DNA of 64,000 nucleotides. Origin: Bacteroidales bacterium UBA3743. Its GTDB lineage: Bacteria > Bacteroidota > Bacteroidia > Bacteroidales > Paludibacteraceae. The notes under the pieces are model-generated. The model was not told the origin of the DNA and did not search any database. It worked only from the letters and a program-made list of their open reading frames with translations. Below, piece after piece: positions 16,724 to 25,845 of this stretch; the stretch's first letter is position 1; every line of letters begins with the position of its first letter. Made by a program: the position numbers and the translations under genes. Where the stretch lies: positions 6,107 to 70,106 of the forward strand of contig DFGT01000007.1 in assembly GCA_002371265.1 (NCBI GenBank). Direction: 5' to 3'.

Positions 16724-17914
16724 TTACACCTCCATTTTTTTACAAAATTCTTCAAACTCTTCATCCAGTTCAGCTTGTATGACTTCATGACTTTTTATTG
16801 TATAATCTTTTTGCTCATACTCTTTCAAAAGTGATTCTATTTCTTTTCCGTTTTGTTTAATTCGGGCATGTTCATTCCTTAAATACTTAATAGTATGTCT
16901 GATAGTATTAGCCATAGCAGGCCAATTCAACCTTAATAAATTATGTGGATTTTTATACCCACCATACATAAGTGCCGTCGAAATTGCATTTTCAGTCACA
17001 ATCATTGTGTTTGCCACAAGTAGCATTGGTTGATACTTCAAATTGCTTCCTATTCTAATATTAATTTTACCTGTTTTGGAATAGTTATCATATATGGCCC
17101 AAGCATGAATAATAATACTTACCAACAATGATGGTATAGATTGATACAAAAATGTTCTGAAATTGAACAACTGGCCACGATATGCAGCAGCTAATGTATC
17201 TCTTGCCTCTTGTGAACCAAATTGCATAACAAATGTAGATCCTGGATATGGAATTCCTTGTTTATTACATAAGTCAGAAACCATATGTGCAACATAAGAT
17301 ACCACTGCAAATATCGGATTGTCTATTCCTTCTCCAAATGTCGTTTTTATAGCATTACCTGCAATATCGACACCTGAATACATTCCTGTAATCATCTGAC
17401 AAATACCTTCGATAAAACGTAACGGATCATGTCCATAAGAGAATTGCTCATGTATACTTTTCAATCCCGGCATGTCAAAATCCTGAAAATCAATAGGTGC
17501 ACTATTCCCATTTCGGAATTTGTTTGAAAACGAATCAAGTGTTTCTTGTAAGCTTTTGGTATCTTTAGAACTTAAAATATTCTTTAACTCATTATCTAAT
17601 GGCTTAAGTAAATCTGTTTTTGTGATAATAAAATCGGCAATAGAACCTACTATACCAGCAATAATTACAGCTACCCAATCCTCTTTTTTCCAACGCTCAT
17701 CATAGAAATCAATATCCAGAGTGTTGAGCATATCAAACACACAATCAAAGTCATCTCGTGTTTTATATTTAACAAACTCTTCTATATCAAAAGGAGAGGT
17801 ATAGGATTCTCCTCTCATAGAAGCGAATTCCTTTTTAAGATCTTCAATATTTATTATTGATTCAACAATATCATTTTTGAGTTTTTTGACTTCGTCAGAA
17901 TCATAATGTAACAT
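16724..17914 (-). CDS. Unknown membrane-associated protein of a two-gene insertion
   Basis: 396 aa, not recognised. The N-terminal third is charged and helical. A hydrophobic segment follows near residues 80-98 (DWVAVIIAGIVGSIADFII), and a second is near residues 258-275 (IPSLLVSIIIHAWAIY), with further weakly hydrophobic stretches around residues 200-215. The C-terminal 80 residues are again charged and coiled-coil-like. AT-rich base use unlike the flanking housekeeping genes. With the following small coiled-coil gene it could be a membrane-acting pair such as a toxin or defence module, but nothing in the sequence proves this. Confidence 0.6.
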   Translation of the reverse strand: MLHYDSDEVKKLKNDIVESIINIEDLKKEFASMRGESYTSPFDIEEFVKYKTRDDFDCVFDMLNTLDIDFYDERWKKEDWVAVIIAGIVGSIADFIITKTDLLKPLDNELKNILSSKDTKSLQETLDSFSNKFRNGNSAPIDFQDFDMPGLKSIHEQFSYGHDPLRFIEGICQMITGMYSGVDIAGNAIKTTFGEGIDNPIFAVVSYVAHMVSDLCNKQGIPYPGSTFVMQFGSQEARDTLAAAYRGQLFNFRTFLYQSIPSLLVSIIIHAWAIYDNYSKTGKINIRIGSNLKYQPMLLVANTMIVTENAISTALMYGGYKNPHNLLRLNWPAMANTIRHTIKYLRNEHARIKQNGKEIESLLKEYEQKDYTIKSHEVIQAELDEEFEEFCKKMEV

Positions 17915-18292
17915 AGTACCTCAAAATAAAATATATTAAAAATCAGCTAATAACACATTCCAAAATATGTTATTTATATTTGCCAACCAAGCCACAATCA
18001 CAATTAAAGCTAATAAATTTGGCATCAAAGTTACACTTTTTTTCCTAAGGACAATAAAATAAATAATAAAAATAAAGCCTAGAGTCAAGGAGCTAGTGCA
18101 ATATAAAAAGTTGAAGAAGCAACAAATAGGGGGGGGGGGAAACGTCAAAGTTGATTTTACCTAAGTCTATCGTTATGAAGAAAGTGAACTTTCTATCGGA
18201 GATGGAGGATATATCTGTATCCTTAGAAATACTGTCTGATAAGTGTTGGTATTTTCAGCATAAAAAAACAAAATTTAGACCCATAAAGCGTC
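17915..18292. other. AT-rich upstream part of the insertion with an 11-G homopolymer
   Basis: Upstream of the 396-aa gene. A run of 11 G sits at 18129-18139. A minus-strand frame crossing it (17936-18148, hydrophobic, TTG start) is not convincing as a gene as it stands, but a change in tract length could fuse or break frames. Confidence 0.5.
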
Positions 18293-18297
18293 ATTAG
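18175..18297 (+). pseudogene. 40-codon orphan reading frame, possible gene fragment
   Basis: An ATG-initiated frame of 40 codons (MKKVNFLSEMEDIS ... FRPIKRH) ending in TAG inside the right direct repeat. Composition is protein-like (aromatic and charged residues in order), but there is no promoter and no family I recognise. It could be the remnant of a gene disrupted by the insertion or a very small real gene. Confidence 0.3.
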
Positions 18298-18322
18298 ATG
18301 TCATCCACCCGACAATTATGAA
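18293..18322. repeat. Right direct repeat flanking the small AT-rich insertion
   Basis: Imperfect copy of 16333-16363: ATTAGATGTCATCCACCC then ACAATTATGAA. It abuts the stop of the BASS transporter gene, just as the left copy abuts the mscS stop. Confidence 0.75.
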
Positions 18323-19294
18323 TTACGCATTTTTCTCATCACGTCTGGCGAACAAGTTTGCCAAAATCGTGCCTGATATGGAATGCCATACACATGAAAT
18401 GGCACATGGCACGATGCTCAACGGATTTGTTGCCATGAAGAATGTCGACGACAAGACAGTGGCAAGTCCGGCATTCTGCATTCCAATCTCGATAGAGACG
18501 GTGCGTTTCTTGGCTGTGGAGAATTTGAAAAACGTTCCTACCAAATAGCCGAGTATGTATCCTAATGTGTTGTGGCAGAACACTACCGAACATGTCAGCA
18601 ACAACAGTTCAAATCCTCCGTTGATAATATGTGGGTGTACGGCGGAAATCACTCCTCCCACAATACAAGCCAATCCCAACACTGAAAACAACGGCATCGT
18701 CTTCTTCGTCTCCTCAAATTTCTCATTTCCACCGTAGAAATGGTTGACTGCAAAACCAATCGCAACTGGAAGGATAGTGACGTACAGAATATTAAGGAAC
18801 ATGCTTGGAGCATCCACGTCTACCCTCTCTCCTGCCAATGCAAGCACCAAGAATGGAGTGGCGACGGGAGCCAACAACGTAGAAACCGTAGTCATACCGA
18901 CTGAGAACGCGACGTCGCCCTTGCACAGATAACTCATGATATTTGACGAGACACCACCCGGACAACATCCCACAAGTATGATTCCGATGGCAAGCTGATT
19001 ATCCAATCCGAACAGTTTGCAAAGCGAGTAGGCAATCAACGGCATGATTGTGAATTGCGCGCACGTTCCTATCAGGATGTCAAGCGGACGTGACAGAAGA
19101 ATCTTGAAATCGTTGAGCGACAATGTCAACCCCATCGTCAACATGATGAATCCAAGAATCAAAGTTTGAGTGAGGCCTTTGACCCACGAGAACAAATCGG
19201 GAAAGAAAATCGTGATGACGGCAATTGCGATGATGAATGCCGACGTGTGTTTCGTCATAAAGTTGACGAACGAATTGAATACTTTGTTTTCCAT
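18323..19294 (-). CDS. Bile acid:sodium symporter (BASS) family transporter
   Basis: 323 aa, about ten membrane helices. The family signature GCCPGGVSSNIMSYL (about residues 107-121) corresponds to the sodium/substrate crossover, and a second conserved stretch is EIGMQNAGLATVL (about 272-284). Substrate unknown; bacterial members move organic anions such as pantoate or keto-acids. Its ATG overlaps the acyltransferase stop by one base. Confidence 0.88.
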   Translation of the reverse strand: MENKVFNSFVNFMTKHTSAFIIAIAVITIFFPDLFSWVKGLTQTLILGFIMLTMGLTLSLNDFKILLSRPLDILIGTCAQFTIMPLIAYSLCKLFGLDNQLAIGIILVGCCPGGVSSNIMSYLCKGDVAFSVGMTTVSTLLAPVATPFLVLALAGERVDVDAPSMFLNILYVTILPVAIGFAVNHFYGGNEKFEETKKTMPLFSVLGLACIVGGVISAVHPHIINGGFELLLLTCSVVFCHNTLGYILGYLVGTFFKFSTAKKRTVSIEIGMQNAGLATVLSSTFFMATNPLSIVPCAISCVWHSISGTILANLFARRDEKNA

Positions 19295-20310
19295 TATCTT
19301 ATTTTTTTCTCAACACATTGATAAGCCACTATGCTGAACAACGCTATAAAAATCAGACAGACCACCGTCATCATCGGTGCACTAAGCTCTCCTCCCCACA
19401 ATCTCAAAGCGAAGTTGAATCCTACAGCATGAAGGAGATAGACGGAATAACTATAGTTGCCGACCACGGTGATTGGCCGCCAAGCCACACACATTCGGTT
19501 GAAGCCTATAAACAGGATTGTGCCGACACTATATGTAAGGAAGTAGCGGTACCACGTCTCCTGATGCTCCGTCGCAAAATTATAGGCGAGCAGAGTGATC
19601 GGAAGCAGTGCGATTATAAATGTCACGTAGAGATACCACTGCGTCTTTCTTGAAAAAATTCCGTCGTCGCACATTCTTGTGTAATAGCCAAGCAGCGACG
19701 TGATTGTCAGCAAAGGAAGCGCGACAGGCAGTTTCACATGGGCATAGCCACGTGCGGCAGCCATAAGGATTGTTGAGACAACAACAGCGATGAACAATCC
19801 AATCACTGTTTTCTCATTATCCAATCGTTTTCTGAAGACGGTGAACATCGCGCAAATCAGCAGTTCGATCGGCAATGTCCAGTAGCAGCCAAGGATATCC
19901 TGTTGACGGAAAAACATCTGCAACATAGTGAAGTTTGCGGCAATCGCTTTCCACGAGAATGTGTCTTTCAGTATATGGATTCCCTCTGATGAGAATACAG
20001 TGCCAAGGAACGCTATAGCACAGATGATTGAGAACCAATATGTGGGATACAGACGTTTGAAACGTCCCCACCAAAAGTCTTTGGGAGACTTTCTCTTAAC
20101 ACTCACGACAAAATAGCCACACAGGAAAAAGAATATGCTCACACCGATTTTACCAGCGTCGAGGAAATCCACCGTCATGAAACTGCAAAAGGAGTTTTCC
20201 ACCCCGGACACCTCCTGAATAGCAAGCCACAGATGGCAGAACACCACCAAAAGTGCTCCGACACCTCTCAACGACTGTGCCCACTCCAATTTTTTCTTTT
20301 CTGCCGCCAT
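19294..20310 (-). CDS. Acyltransferase 3 family membrane protein
   Basis: 338 aa with about ten membrane helices. The N-terminal RGVGALLVVFCHLWLA carries the family His (R-x10-H type) and GKIGVSIFFFLCGYFV matches the next conserved block. Such enzymes O-acetylate cell-surface sugars or lipids. Upstream gene of a two-gene operon with the BASS transporter. Confidence 0.87.
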   Translation of the reverse strand: MAAEKKKLEWAQSLRGVGALLVVFCHLWLAIQEVSGVENSFCSFMTVDFLDAGKIGVSIFFFLCGYFVVSVKRKSPKDFWWGRFKRLYPTYWFSIICAIAFLGTVFSSEGIHILKDTFSWKAIAANFTMLQMFFRQQDILGCYWTLPIELLICAMFTVFRKRLDNEKTVIGLFIAVVVSTILMAAARGYAHVKLPVALPLLTITSLLGYYTRMCDDGIFSRKTQWYLYVTFIIALLPITLLAYNFATEHQETWYRYFLTYSVGTILFIGFNRMCVAWRPITVVGNYSYSVYLLHAVGFNFALRLWGGELSAPMMTVVCLIFIALFSIVAYQCVEKKIR

Positions 20311-20388
20311 TGTTTTTAATTATAATGCAAAATTAGGAATTATAAATGCGAAATGCTAAGAAGCTGCTTAAATTTAATTAAAAATTTT

Positions 20389-20663
20389 GGCTGTGTCCTA
20401 TTTAATTAAATAAGCCATTGTATTTGAGGATTGCAAAGGGCGGAACGCCCTTGTCCTCCCCACCAGTGCGAGCCGAAGGCGAGCACATATAAATAGAATA
20501 AGCTCATAGACTCGGAGAAAGTCTTCTATTTATAATTTCAATAATTATATGAAATATTTTCTTTTTTTGACCGCTCGTCCTTACGAACTCGCGGAGAGAA
20601 GAAATTAGGGAGTTCCGCCCTTAACAATCCTCGTAAAAAACAGTCACAAACTAGGACAGAGCC
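20389..20663. mobile_element. MITE-like inverted-repeat element
   Basis: Outer inverted ends GGCTGTGTCCTA (20389-20400) and TAGGACAGAGCC (20652-20663) match at 11 of 12 positions. An inner pair, 20426-20446 and 20612-20632, is also inverted: GAGGATTG followed by AGGGCGGAAC against GTTCCGCCCT followed by CAATCCTC. The interior has no gene. Pieces of the inner arm recur near 25655 and 26725, so the element has spread. No transposase is present, so it would need one in trans. Confidence 0.65.
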
Positions 20664-20759
20664 TAAAAAATTTAGCTATATAATATGAACATTGCAAAGG
20701 GTGGAATGAACCATACGACAAAAAAATCAGTCTGAATAAGTCAAAATTATAAATTTTCA

Positions 20760-20901
20760 AAAAAAACTTTATTGTTCCATTCTTTTGTTCTATTTTTGCA
20801 AAGTATTTTAATGCTAGACATCTCTTTTTCTATTGATTTTCGAGTTCTGTCAAAAGGAAAGGATATTTATTTAGTGAATTCTTTAACAAAAAAGTACAAA
20901 A
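20760..20901 (+). repeat. Tandemly duplicated promoter/leader of the lipoprotein genes (copy 1 of 3)
   Basis: This ~140-bp segment is nearly repeated at about 21350-21492 and 21982-22119. Each copy has a TAnnTTTG-like element (TATTTTTG, TATTTTTTG with one extra T, TATCTTTG) followed by the shared block CTAGACATCTCTTTTTC. The whole promoter-plus-lipoprotein unit has been duplicated with a period of about 0.6 kb. Confidence 0.8.
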
Positions 20902-21336
20902 ATGAAAAGAAAAAATCATTTAGTCCAGATGCTTACCGCAGCATCAATGAGTGTTATGCTATGTAGTTGTCCGGGAATTCAGGATGACCTAGGACCTGTT
21001 GGATATATTGTCAAAATGGACACTGACTATTCTCACAATGTAATAGCTTTAAAACTTTCGGAACATGATTACATTGTAAAATGTGGTTATGAACATACCA
21101 TACCATTGTCCAACAACTATTATCTCATAACTGAAAACTATGCTTCTTCTGTGTATACAATCTGGGATGTTAATGAATGTAATGATTCCATTAGAAATTT
21201 GTGTGAAATTGATGAATATGTGCTTAATGACGATCCTTATTCAGAAGTTTATACGTTGAATGAGGAGGAATCTATAAAAGATCTTATTAAAAGAACCGAT
21301 TCCAAAAATTTCAAAGGATTAACAAAAGAAAAGTAA
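20902..21336 (+). CDS. Small lipoprotein 1 of a tandem family
   Basis: 144 aa. The first 30 residues (MKRKNHLVQMLTAASMSVML then CSCPG) are almost identical in all three paralogues and form a lipoprotein signal peptide; either Cys could be lipidated. The mature part is acidic and has diverged strongly from the other two (no shared middle), though DDPYSEVY near the end corresponds to DDPFKEIY in the siblings. Family unknown. It sits upstream of a C10 protease, and in other Bacteroidales such proteases are accompanied by lipoprotein inhibitors; that role is an inference. Confidence 0.72.
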   Translation: MKRKNHLVQMLTAASMSVMLCSCPGIQDDLGPVGYIVKMDTDYSHNVIALKLSEHDYIVKCGYEHTIPLSNNYYLITENYASSVYTIWDVNECNDSIRNLCEIDEYVLNDDPYSEVYTLNEEESIKDLIKRTDSKNFKGLTKEK

Positions 21337-21492
21337 AATTATGTTCAAAAAAAAACTTTATTATTCCATTCTTTTGTTTTATTTTTTGCAAGGTATTTTA
21401 ATGCTAGACATCTCTTTTTCTATTGATTTTCGAATTCTGTCAAAAGGAAAGGATATTTATTTAGTGAACTCTTTAACAAAAAAAGTACAAAG

Positions 21493-21942
21493 ATGAAAAG
21501 AAAAAATCATTTAGTCCAGATGCTTACCGCAGCATCAATGAGTGTTATGCTATGTGGTTGTCCGGGAATTCAGAACGACCAAGGACCGCTTACCGTCGCC
21601 AAGATGGATCGTGATTATTCTGAATACGCCTATTATTGGAACTATCCAGAAGACAGTGTACATGTTTTAAGAAAAATAAATGATGTTGCTATAGAGCCAT
21701 TGTTAGATTCTTTTTATATAATCGGTTTTGGAAGTGCAGCCTTTGACAAAATCGTATTCACATCTAGACTGGGATGCGAGATTGTTTCAGGAGAATCTAT
21801 TTTCTTGTCTACAGATTCAATCATTGAAGATGACCCTTTCAAGGAAATTTATGAGTACGACGATGATGGCAAGCAGGATAAGAAAAAGCTGAGAAATATC
21901 ATCAGAAATAAGGAATTCGATAGATTGACAAGAATAAAATAA
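21493..21942 (+). CDS. Small lipoprotein 2 of a tandem family
   Basis: 149 aa. Same lipoprotein signal as its neighbours (LCGC at the processing site), then a region GPLTVAKMDRDYSEYAYY shared with copy 3. The C-terminal 35 residues (DDPFKEIYEYDDDGKQDKKK...) are identical in copies 2 and 3, while the middle differs. This pattern of conserved ends and variable centre suggests recent duplication followed by diversification of the exposed part. Confidence 0.72.
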   Translation: MKRKNHLVQMLTAASMSVMLCGCPGIQNDQGPLTVAKMDRDYSEYAYYWNYPEDSVHVLRKINDVAIEPLLDSFYIIGFGSAAFDKIVFTSRLGCEIVSGESIFLSTDSIIEDDPFKEIYEYDDDGKQDKKKLRNIIRNKEFDRLTRIK

Positions 21943-22119
21943 AATTAGCCAACACAAAATGCAATCATAAAAAATTTCAAAAAACTTATTGTTTCATTCT
22001 TTAGTTTTATCTTTGTAAAGTGTTTTGACACTAGACATCTCTTTTTCTATTGATTTTTGAGTTCTGTCGAAGGGAAAGATAATTTATTTAGAGAACTCTT
22101 TAACAAAAAAAGTACAAAA

Positions 22120-22563
22120 ATGAAAAGAAAAAATCATTTAGTCCAGATGCTTACCGCAGCATCAATGAGTGTTATGCTATGTGGTTGTCCGGGAATTCAG
22201 AACGACCAAGGGCCGCTTACCGTCGCCAAGATGGATCGTGATTATTCTGAGTATGCATATTACATGAAATGCGACCCAAAGCACACTTTATCTAAAGTAT
22301 GTGATTGGTCAATTGAGTACGTTTCTGATTCTTTTTATATAGTCGGTTGGTCAAGCTCAGCTTGTGAAGAAATCGTATTCACCTCAAGATTAGGTAAAGA
22401 GGTAGAATCAGGAAAAACATTTTTACAATCTACAGATTCCATCATTGACGATGACCCTTTCAAAGAAATCTACGAATACGACGATGATGGCAAGCAGGAC
22501 AAGAAAAAGCTGAGAAATATCATCAGAAACAAGGAATTCGATAGATTGACAAGAATAAAATAA
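22120..22563 (+). CDS. Small lipoprotein 3 of a tandem family
   Basis: 147 aa from the ATG that aligns with copies 1 and 2; an upstream TTG frame is just the duplicated leader. Signal peptide and C-terminus match copy 2 almost exactly; the central 50 residues differ. It ends 11 bp before the C10 protease ATG, so the two are almost certainly co-transcribed. Confidence 0.75.
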   Translation: MKRKNHLVQMLTAASMSVMLCGCPGIQNDQGPLTVAKMDRDYSEYAYYMKCDPKHTLSKVCDWSIEYVSDSFYIVGWSSSACEEIVFTSRLGKEVESGKTFLQSTDSIIDDDPFKEIYEYDDDGKQDKKKLRNIIRNKEFDRLTRIK

Positions 22564-22574
22564 TTATAGTCACT

Positions 22575-24224
22575 ATGAAATGTAAATTGTTTGTATTGCT
22601 ACTCCTTTTAGGAGTGGCAGAGAATGTTATGGCTTACACTCCAGGAGACATTCTCCTTATGAAATGCAGGGAAGGCTCTACAACTCCAGAAGAAATCAGC
22701 TGGGGACAAAGCAGAAATTACCATGATGACTGTCATCCATCTTACAACCAACATATATCCGATTATGCGTCGGAGGGAGAAGACTGTCACCATCTTGTGG
22801 CTGGATGTGCTGCTATAGCTTTCGGCCAGATAATGGCGATGTGGCAGTTTCCTACAAAATCAAGCTACCGCACTTATAACTGGGACAAAATTCCACCTCG
22901 CTTGTTAAATGGAGATTCCGAAGATTGTCCATTGCTTATCAAGGATGTAGGTAGGGCCTGCGGCACCCATTACACAGCGGCAGGGTTCAACGTAGACGGT
23001 TCGTGGACTACACGCCACGATCTAAGGGATGGGATTGAGAAAATGGGATACTATGTATCGACCTGCACAGAAAAAGATTGGCTTAAATACAACACATTAG
23101 AAAACTGGTACGACTTGATCAGGAATGAAATAGATTGCGGTCGTCCTGTAATAATGTTTGGTAAGGATGGCAATGTGTTCAATTCCCATTACTTTGTGAT
23201 TGATGGATATTCTGCCAATGATCCATATTTGTTTCATATCAATCCCGGTCATAATAATGGAGGTTCATTTATGGATATTAGAAACTATAAATACACTGAC
23301 GACCGAGAAATTTTCTACGGTATATATCCTAAAGTGGGGAATGCACCGAAGATTTCATACTCCTTAGAAAGAAAATTCATTATTGCAGATTGTCCTGCTT
23401 CTTATTTTGGAACTGTCCAATATAAAGTGGAAAATGCAGATTCTTGGGAATGTGATGTTTATAACAGTTCTGGCAAACCATTGTGGAAAGGTGGAGGTGC
23501 AGTGAAAGATGGGATTGCCAGTGTTTGGGATGGCAATGCTTACTTAATATTGCCACAAGACGACTATTGGTTGGCCATCTCATTTAAGAACAGTAACGGT
23601 GCCTACGAATCTTTTACGACACACATTTCCTATGTCAGAAACCATAGAGTTGAACGTATAGAAGCCGAACTGCTGAACAGCGATTATTCTCCAAACTGTC
23701 AGGATGGCATCAACGACGCAATTGAAATCAAGACTGACAACGCAAGACGTTATTCTGCATCCATTTATAATGCGGGCAACAACATCGCAACATGGTCAGG
23801 AAGTGGCATCGTCGACACGAAGAACCGTATCATCAAATTAAAGCCATATTTGGGAGATGATGGATCCGGACTTTATACATTGAAACTAGATTTAGAAGGA
23901 GGATGCAACTGCAGCTCTTCTACAACTGCTTATTTCACTATTTTCTACAACAATTCAAAATGTGGTGAACTAAGTGAATCATCCAATATATTACCAAGTG
24001 AAAATACCATTAAAATAACTAATCTTTCTGACTTGCTAAAAATAAGCAGCATAGAGCCACTGACAAAAATTTCAGTTTATTCAATTTCTGGAACGTGCAT
24101 TGTTCAAGAAAATTGCTCTGGTTACATTCATAATATTGACATAAGCAAATTTCAAAAATCTCTGCTAATTGTTGTTGCACAAACTGAAAATGGAGTGTAT
24201 TCAAAAAAGATTTTGATTGAATAA
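22575..24224 (+). CDS. C10 (streptopain-like) cysteine protease without pro-domain
   Basis: 549 aa secreted protein: signal peptide about 1-20, then the papain-like C10 domain with WGQ (43-45), catalytic Cys78 in VAGCAAIAFGQ and catalytic His205 in NSHYFVIDGY. The remainder is beta-rich, and the last 70 residues (ISVYSISGTCIVQ ... KKILIE) resemble a T9SS-type sorting domain. In SpeB a pro-domain of over 100 residues precedes the mature enzyme; here the catalytic domain begins right after the signal peptide. The three upstream lipoproteins might provide inhibition or folding in trans, but this is inference. Confidence 0.88.
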   Translation: MKCKLFVLLLLLGVAENVMAYTPGDILLMKCREGSTTPEEISWGQSRNYHDDCHPSYNQHISDYASEGEDCHHLVAGCAAIAFGQIMAMWQFPTKSSYRTYNWDKIPPRLLNGDSEDCPLLIKDVGRACGTHYTAAGFNVDGSWTTRHDLRDGIEKMGYYVSTCTEKDWLKYNTLENWYDLIRNEIDCGRPVIMFGKDGNVFNSHYFVIDGYSANDPYLFHINPGHNNGGSFMDIRNYKYTDDREIFYGIYPKVGNAPKISYSLERKFIIADCPASYFGTVQYKVENADSWECDVYNSSGKPLWKGGGAVKDGIASVWDGNAYLILPQDDYWLAISFKNSNGAYESFTTHISYVRNHRVERIEAELLNSDYSPNCQDGINDAIEIKTDNARRYSASIYNAGNNIATWSGSGIVDTKNRIIKLKPYLGDDGSGLYTLKLDLEGGCNCSSSTTAYFTIFYNNSKCGELSESSNILPSENTIKITNLSDLLKISSIEPLTKISVYSISGTCIVQENCSGYIHNIDISKFQKSLLIVVAQTENGVYSKKILIE

Positions 24225-24271
24225 AAATATATCGACATAAAGGATGCGATTCATTTCTTATGTCCACAAAA

Positions 24272-24299
24272 AAAGGGCGATGATTTCTCATCGTCCTTT
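24272..24299. terminator. Convergent bidirectional terminator
   Basis: Stem AAAGGGCGATGA (24272-24283) / TCATCGTCCTTT (24288-24299) with a 4-nt loop, between the C10 protease (plus) and TonB (minus). Confidence 0.8.
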
Positions 24300-24320
24300 C
24301 ACAATCTTAATTATTGATTC

Positions 24321-25007
24321 TTAGTTTGCAAGACGGAATGTCACAGGCAAATTGAACTTTGTACGTACGGCATGACCCTGCATCTGACCAGGAGTCCAAG
24401 TTGGCATCAACTTAACAACACGTACAGCTTCTGCATCAAGTCGCTCATGCACACCGCTAAGTACCTCTACCTGCTCTATTGATCCATCCTTGTTGACAAC
24501 AAACGAAACGATAACACGTCCCTGAATACCAGTCTCTGCACAAACAGACGGATACTTGATATTGTCTCTCAAGAACTTCATCATAGCCGCTTGGCCACCT
24601 GGAAATGCAGGCTGAACTTCAGCACGAACATGAATAATATCCTCGTCCACAACTTCTGGCTCTGTAACTACAGGTTCGTAAGTGACATTGTCATCTGTCG
24701 GCACTACAACATCCACAGGATCAACTGTCACATCGTTATCCACTGGTTTAATGATCGGAGCTATCACACGAGGTGGAGCTGACACTGCAGGCGGTGGAAG
24801 ATTCGGTTTCTGGATAGTCACTGGAACCAATATTTCCGAGCCAATGTAATCATCTGGCACCACAGGGGCTGGCTTCTTCACATCTACAGAAGACCACTCG
24901 AAGATAATGAAGAGGAATCCCAAAGCGACGACAAGACCCATCAGAAGAAAGTCGTGCGACTTATTCTCCAAGCTTGCGCTTTCAATTTTCTTGATTTCCA
25001 TAAGCAT
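24321..25007 (-). CDS. TonB-family energy transducer
   Basis: 228 aa; a second ATG at 25001 is equally plausible. One N-terminal membrane helix (about residues 22-40) precedes a proline/valine/aspartate-rich periplasmic linker, then the TonB C-terminal domain (about 135-228) with GIQGRVIVSFVVNKDGSI and the YP motif (IKYPSVCAETG). It couples the proton-motive force to outer-membrane receptors. A close paralogue lies 0.8 kb upstream. Confidence 0.9.
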   Translation of the reverse strand: MLMEIKKIESASLENKSHDFLLMGLVVALGFLFIIFEWSSVDVKKPAPVVPDDYIGSEILVPVTIQKPNLPPPAVSAPPRVIAPIIKPVDNDVTVDPVDVVVPTDDNVTYEPVVTEPEVVDEDIIHVRAEVQPAFPGGQAAMMKFLRDNIKYPSVCAETGIQGRVIVSFVVNKDGSIEQVEVLSGVHERLDAEAVRVVKLMPTWTPGQMQGHAVRTKFNLPVTFRLAN

Positions 25008-25733
25008 TAAATTTAACAGGTTAATACTAAATTATCATATCTAACTCTCCGTCTAAGATAATCAAATATTTACATTACTGTAGTTTCTTCCCATTTTTTC
25101 GCTCTTTTTTAACATTTTTTCACTCTGTATCACTAAATAACGTCAATTCACGAATTCTATTATATTGTTTCCCCATGTTTCTGTTTTCTCCGTTGGGGAG
25201 TTTTCCCACACACACTTGTTTGTGGGTTTTCCAAGTGTTAGAGATTATAGCTGACACTGTTTTCTGTTTGATCATTATTCCTATTGCGGGCAGATTTGAA
25301 AACCTGTCTGATATCTGAGAGATTCGTCTGAAAGACGCTACCGAGCAAAGCGAGAATAACCCGTGACAACGTCTCGGGAAAGTGCAGCAATGTCATAAAA
25401 TTTTGCCTGAAAGGCAATACAATAGAAATTGCTTTCACGTCTTGTTTCCTCAAAATGTAGAATTTCTCTTAAAAACTCCATGTCTCTGTATTTAACGTGG
25501 GTTCGATGAATTGTAATCTGTGAATCATTTTCCACTTTCTGAATAATATCTAACCTCCTTTTCTCATAAAAAGACGAAGTCTTTCTCTGTGAACTTTTTC
25601 TCTCTGTGGTTTTATTAAATTTATGTGCTCGCCTACGGCTCGCACGTGGGAAGGGGTTAGGGCGTTCCGCCCTTAACAATCCTCATTTATGACACTCCAA
25701 CTATCTTTTGATTTCATCGAACTCACGTTATTT

Positions 25734-25782
25734 AGAGACGCCGTAATACCTTTGTAGAGACGCCGTAATACGACGTCTCTAC
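25734..25782. repeat. GTAGAGACG palindrome with a tandem half-copy
   Basis: Half-copy AGAGACGCCGTAATAC at 25734-25749, then a full palindrome with arms GTAGAGACG (25754-25762) and CGTCTCTAC (25774-25782). Confidence 0.78.
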
Positions 25783-25793
25783 TGCAACAAAAA

Positions 25794-25822
25794 AAGGTGT
25801 ATCAATAAATTTGATACACCTT
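25794..25822 (-). terminator. Intrinsic terminator of the second TonB gene
   Basis: Stem AAGGTGTATCAA (25794-25805) / TTGATACACCTT (25811-25822), followed on the minus strand by T7. Confidence 0.88.
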
Positions 25823-25845
25823 CTAAATATCTTAGCTATTTATAA

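Larger units (their letters stand above)
25008..25845. other. 838-bp non-coding stretch rich in repeat modules
   Basis: No gene that I believe; open frames of 60-110 codons here are repeat readings. From 25290 to 25430 it carries the same module set as 2330-2420 and 49410-49500 in the opposite orientation. 25650-25685 holds the inner arm of the MITE-like element (GTTCCGCCCTTAACAATCCTC). 25734-25782 holds GTAGAGACG palindromes. Confidence 0.6.

Noticed and set aside
17936..18148. 70-codon hydrophobic frame across the G run
   Set aside because: TTG start, poly-Pro from the homopolymer and no ribosome-binding or promoter context; described as part of the spacer only.
22057..22119. N-terminal extension of the third lipoprotein from a TTG
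   Set aside because: The added codons are the duplicated leader sequence that is non-coding before the other two copies.
25238..25679. Open frames of 71 and 113 codons upstream of the second TonB gene
   Set aside because: They translate the dispersed module mosaic and part of the MITE arm; similar nonsense frames occur at the other copies.
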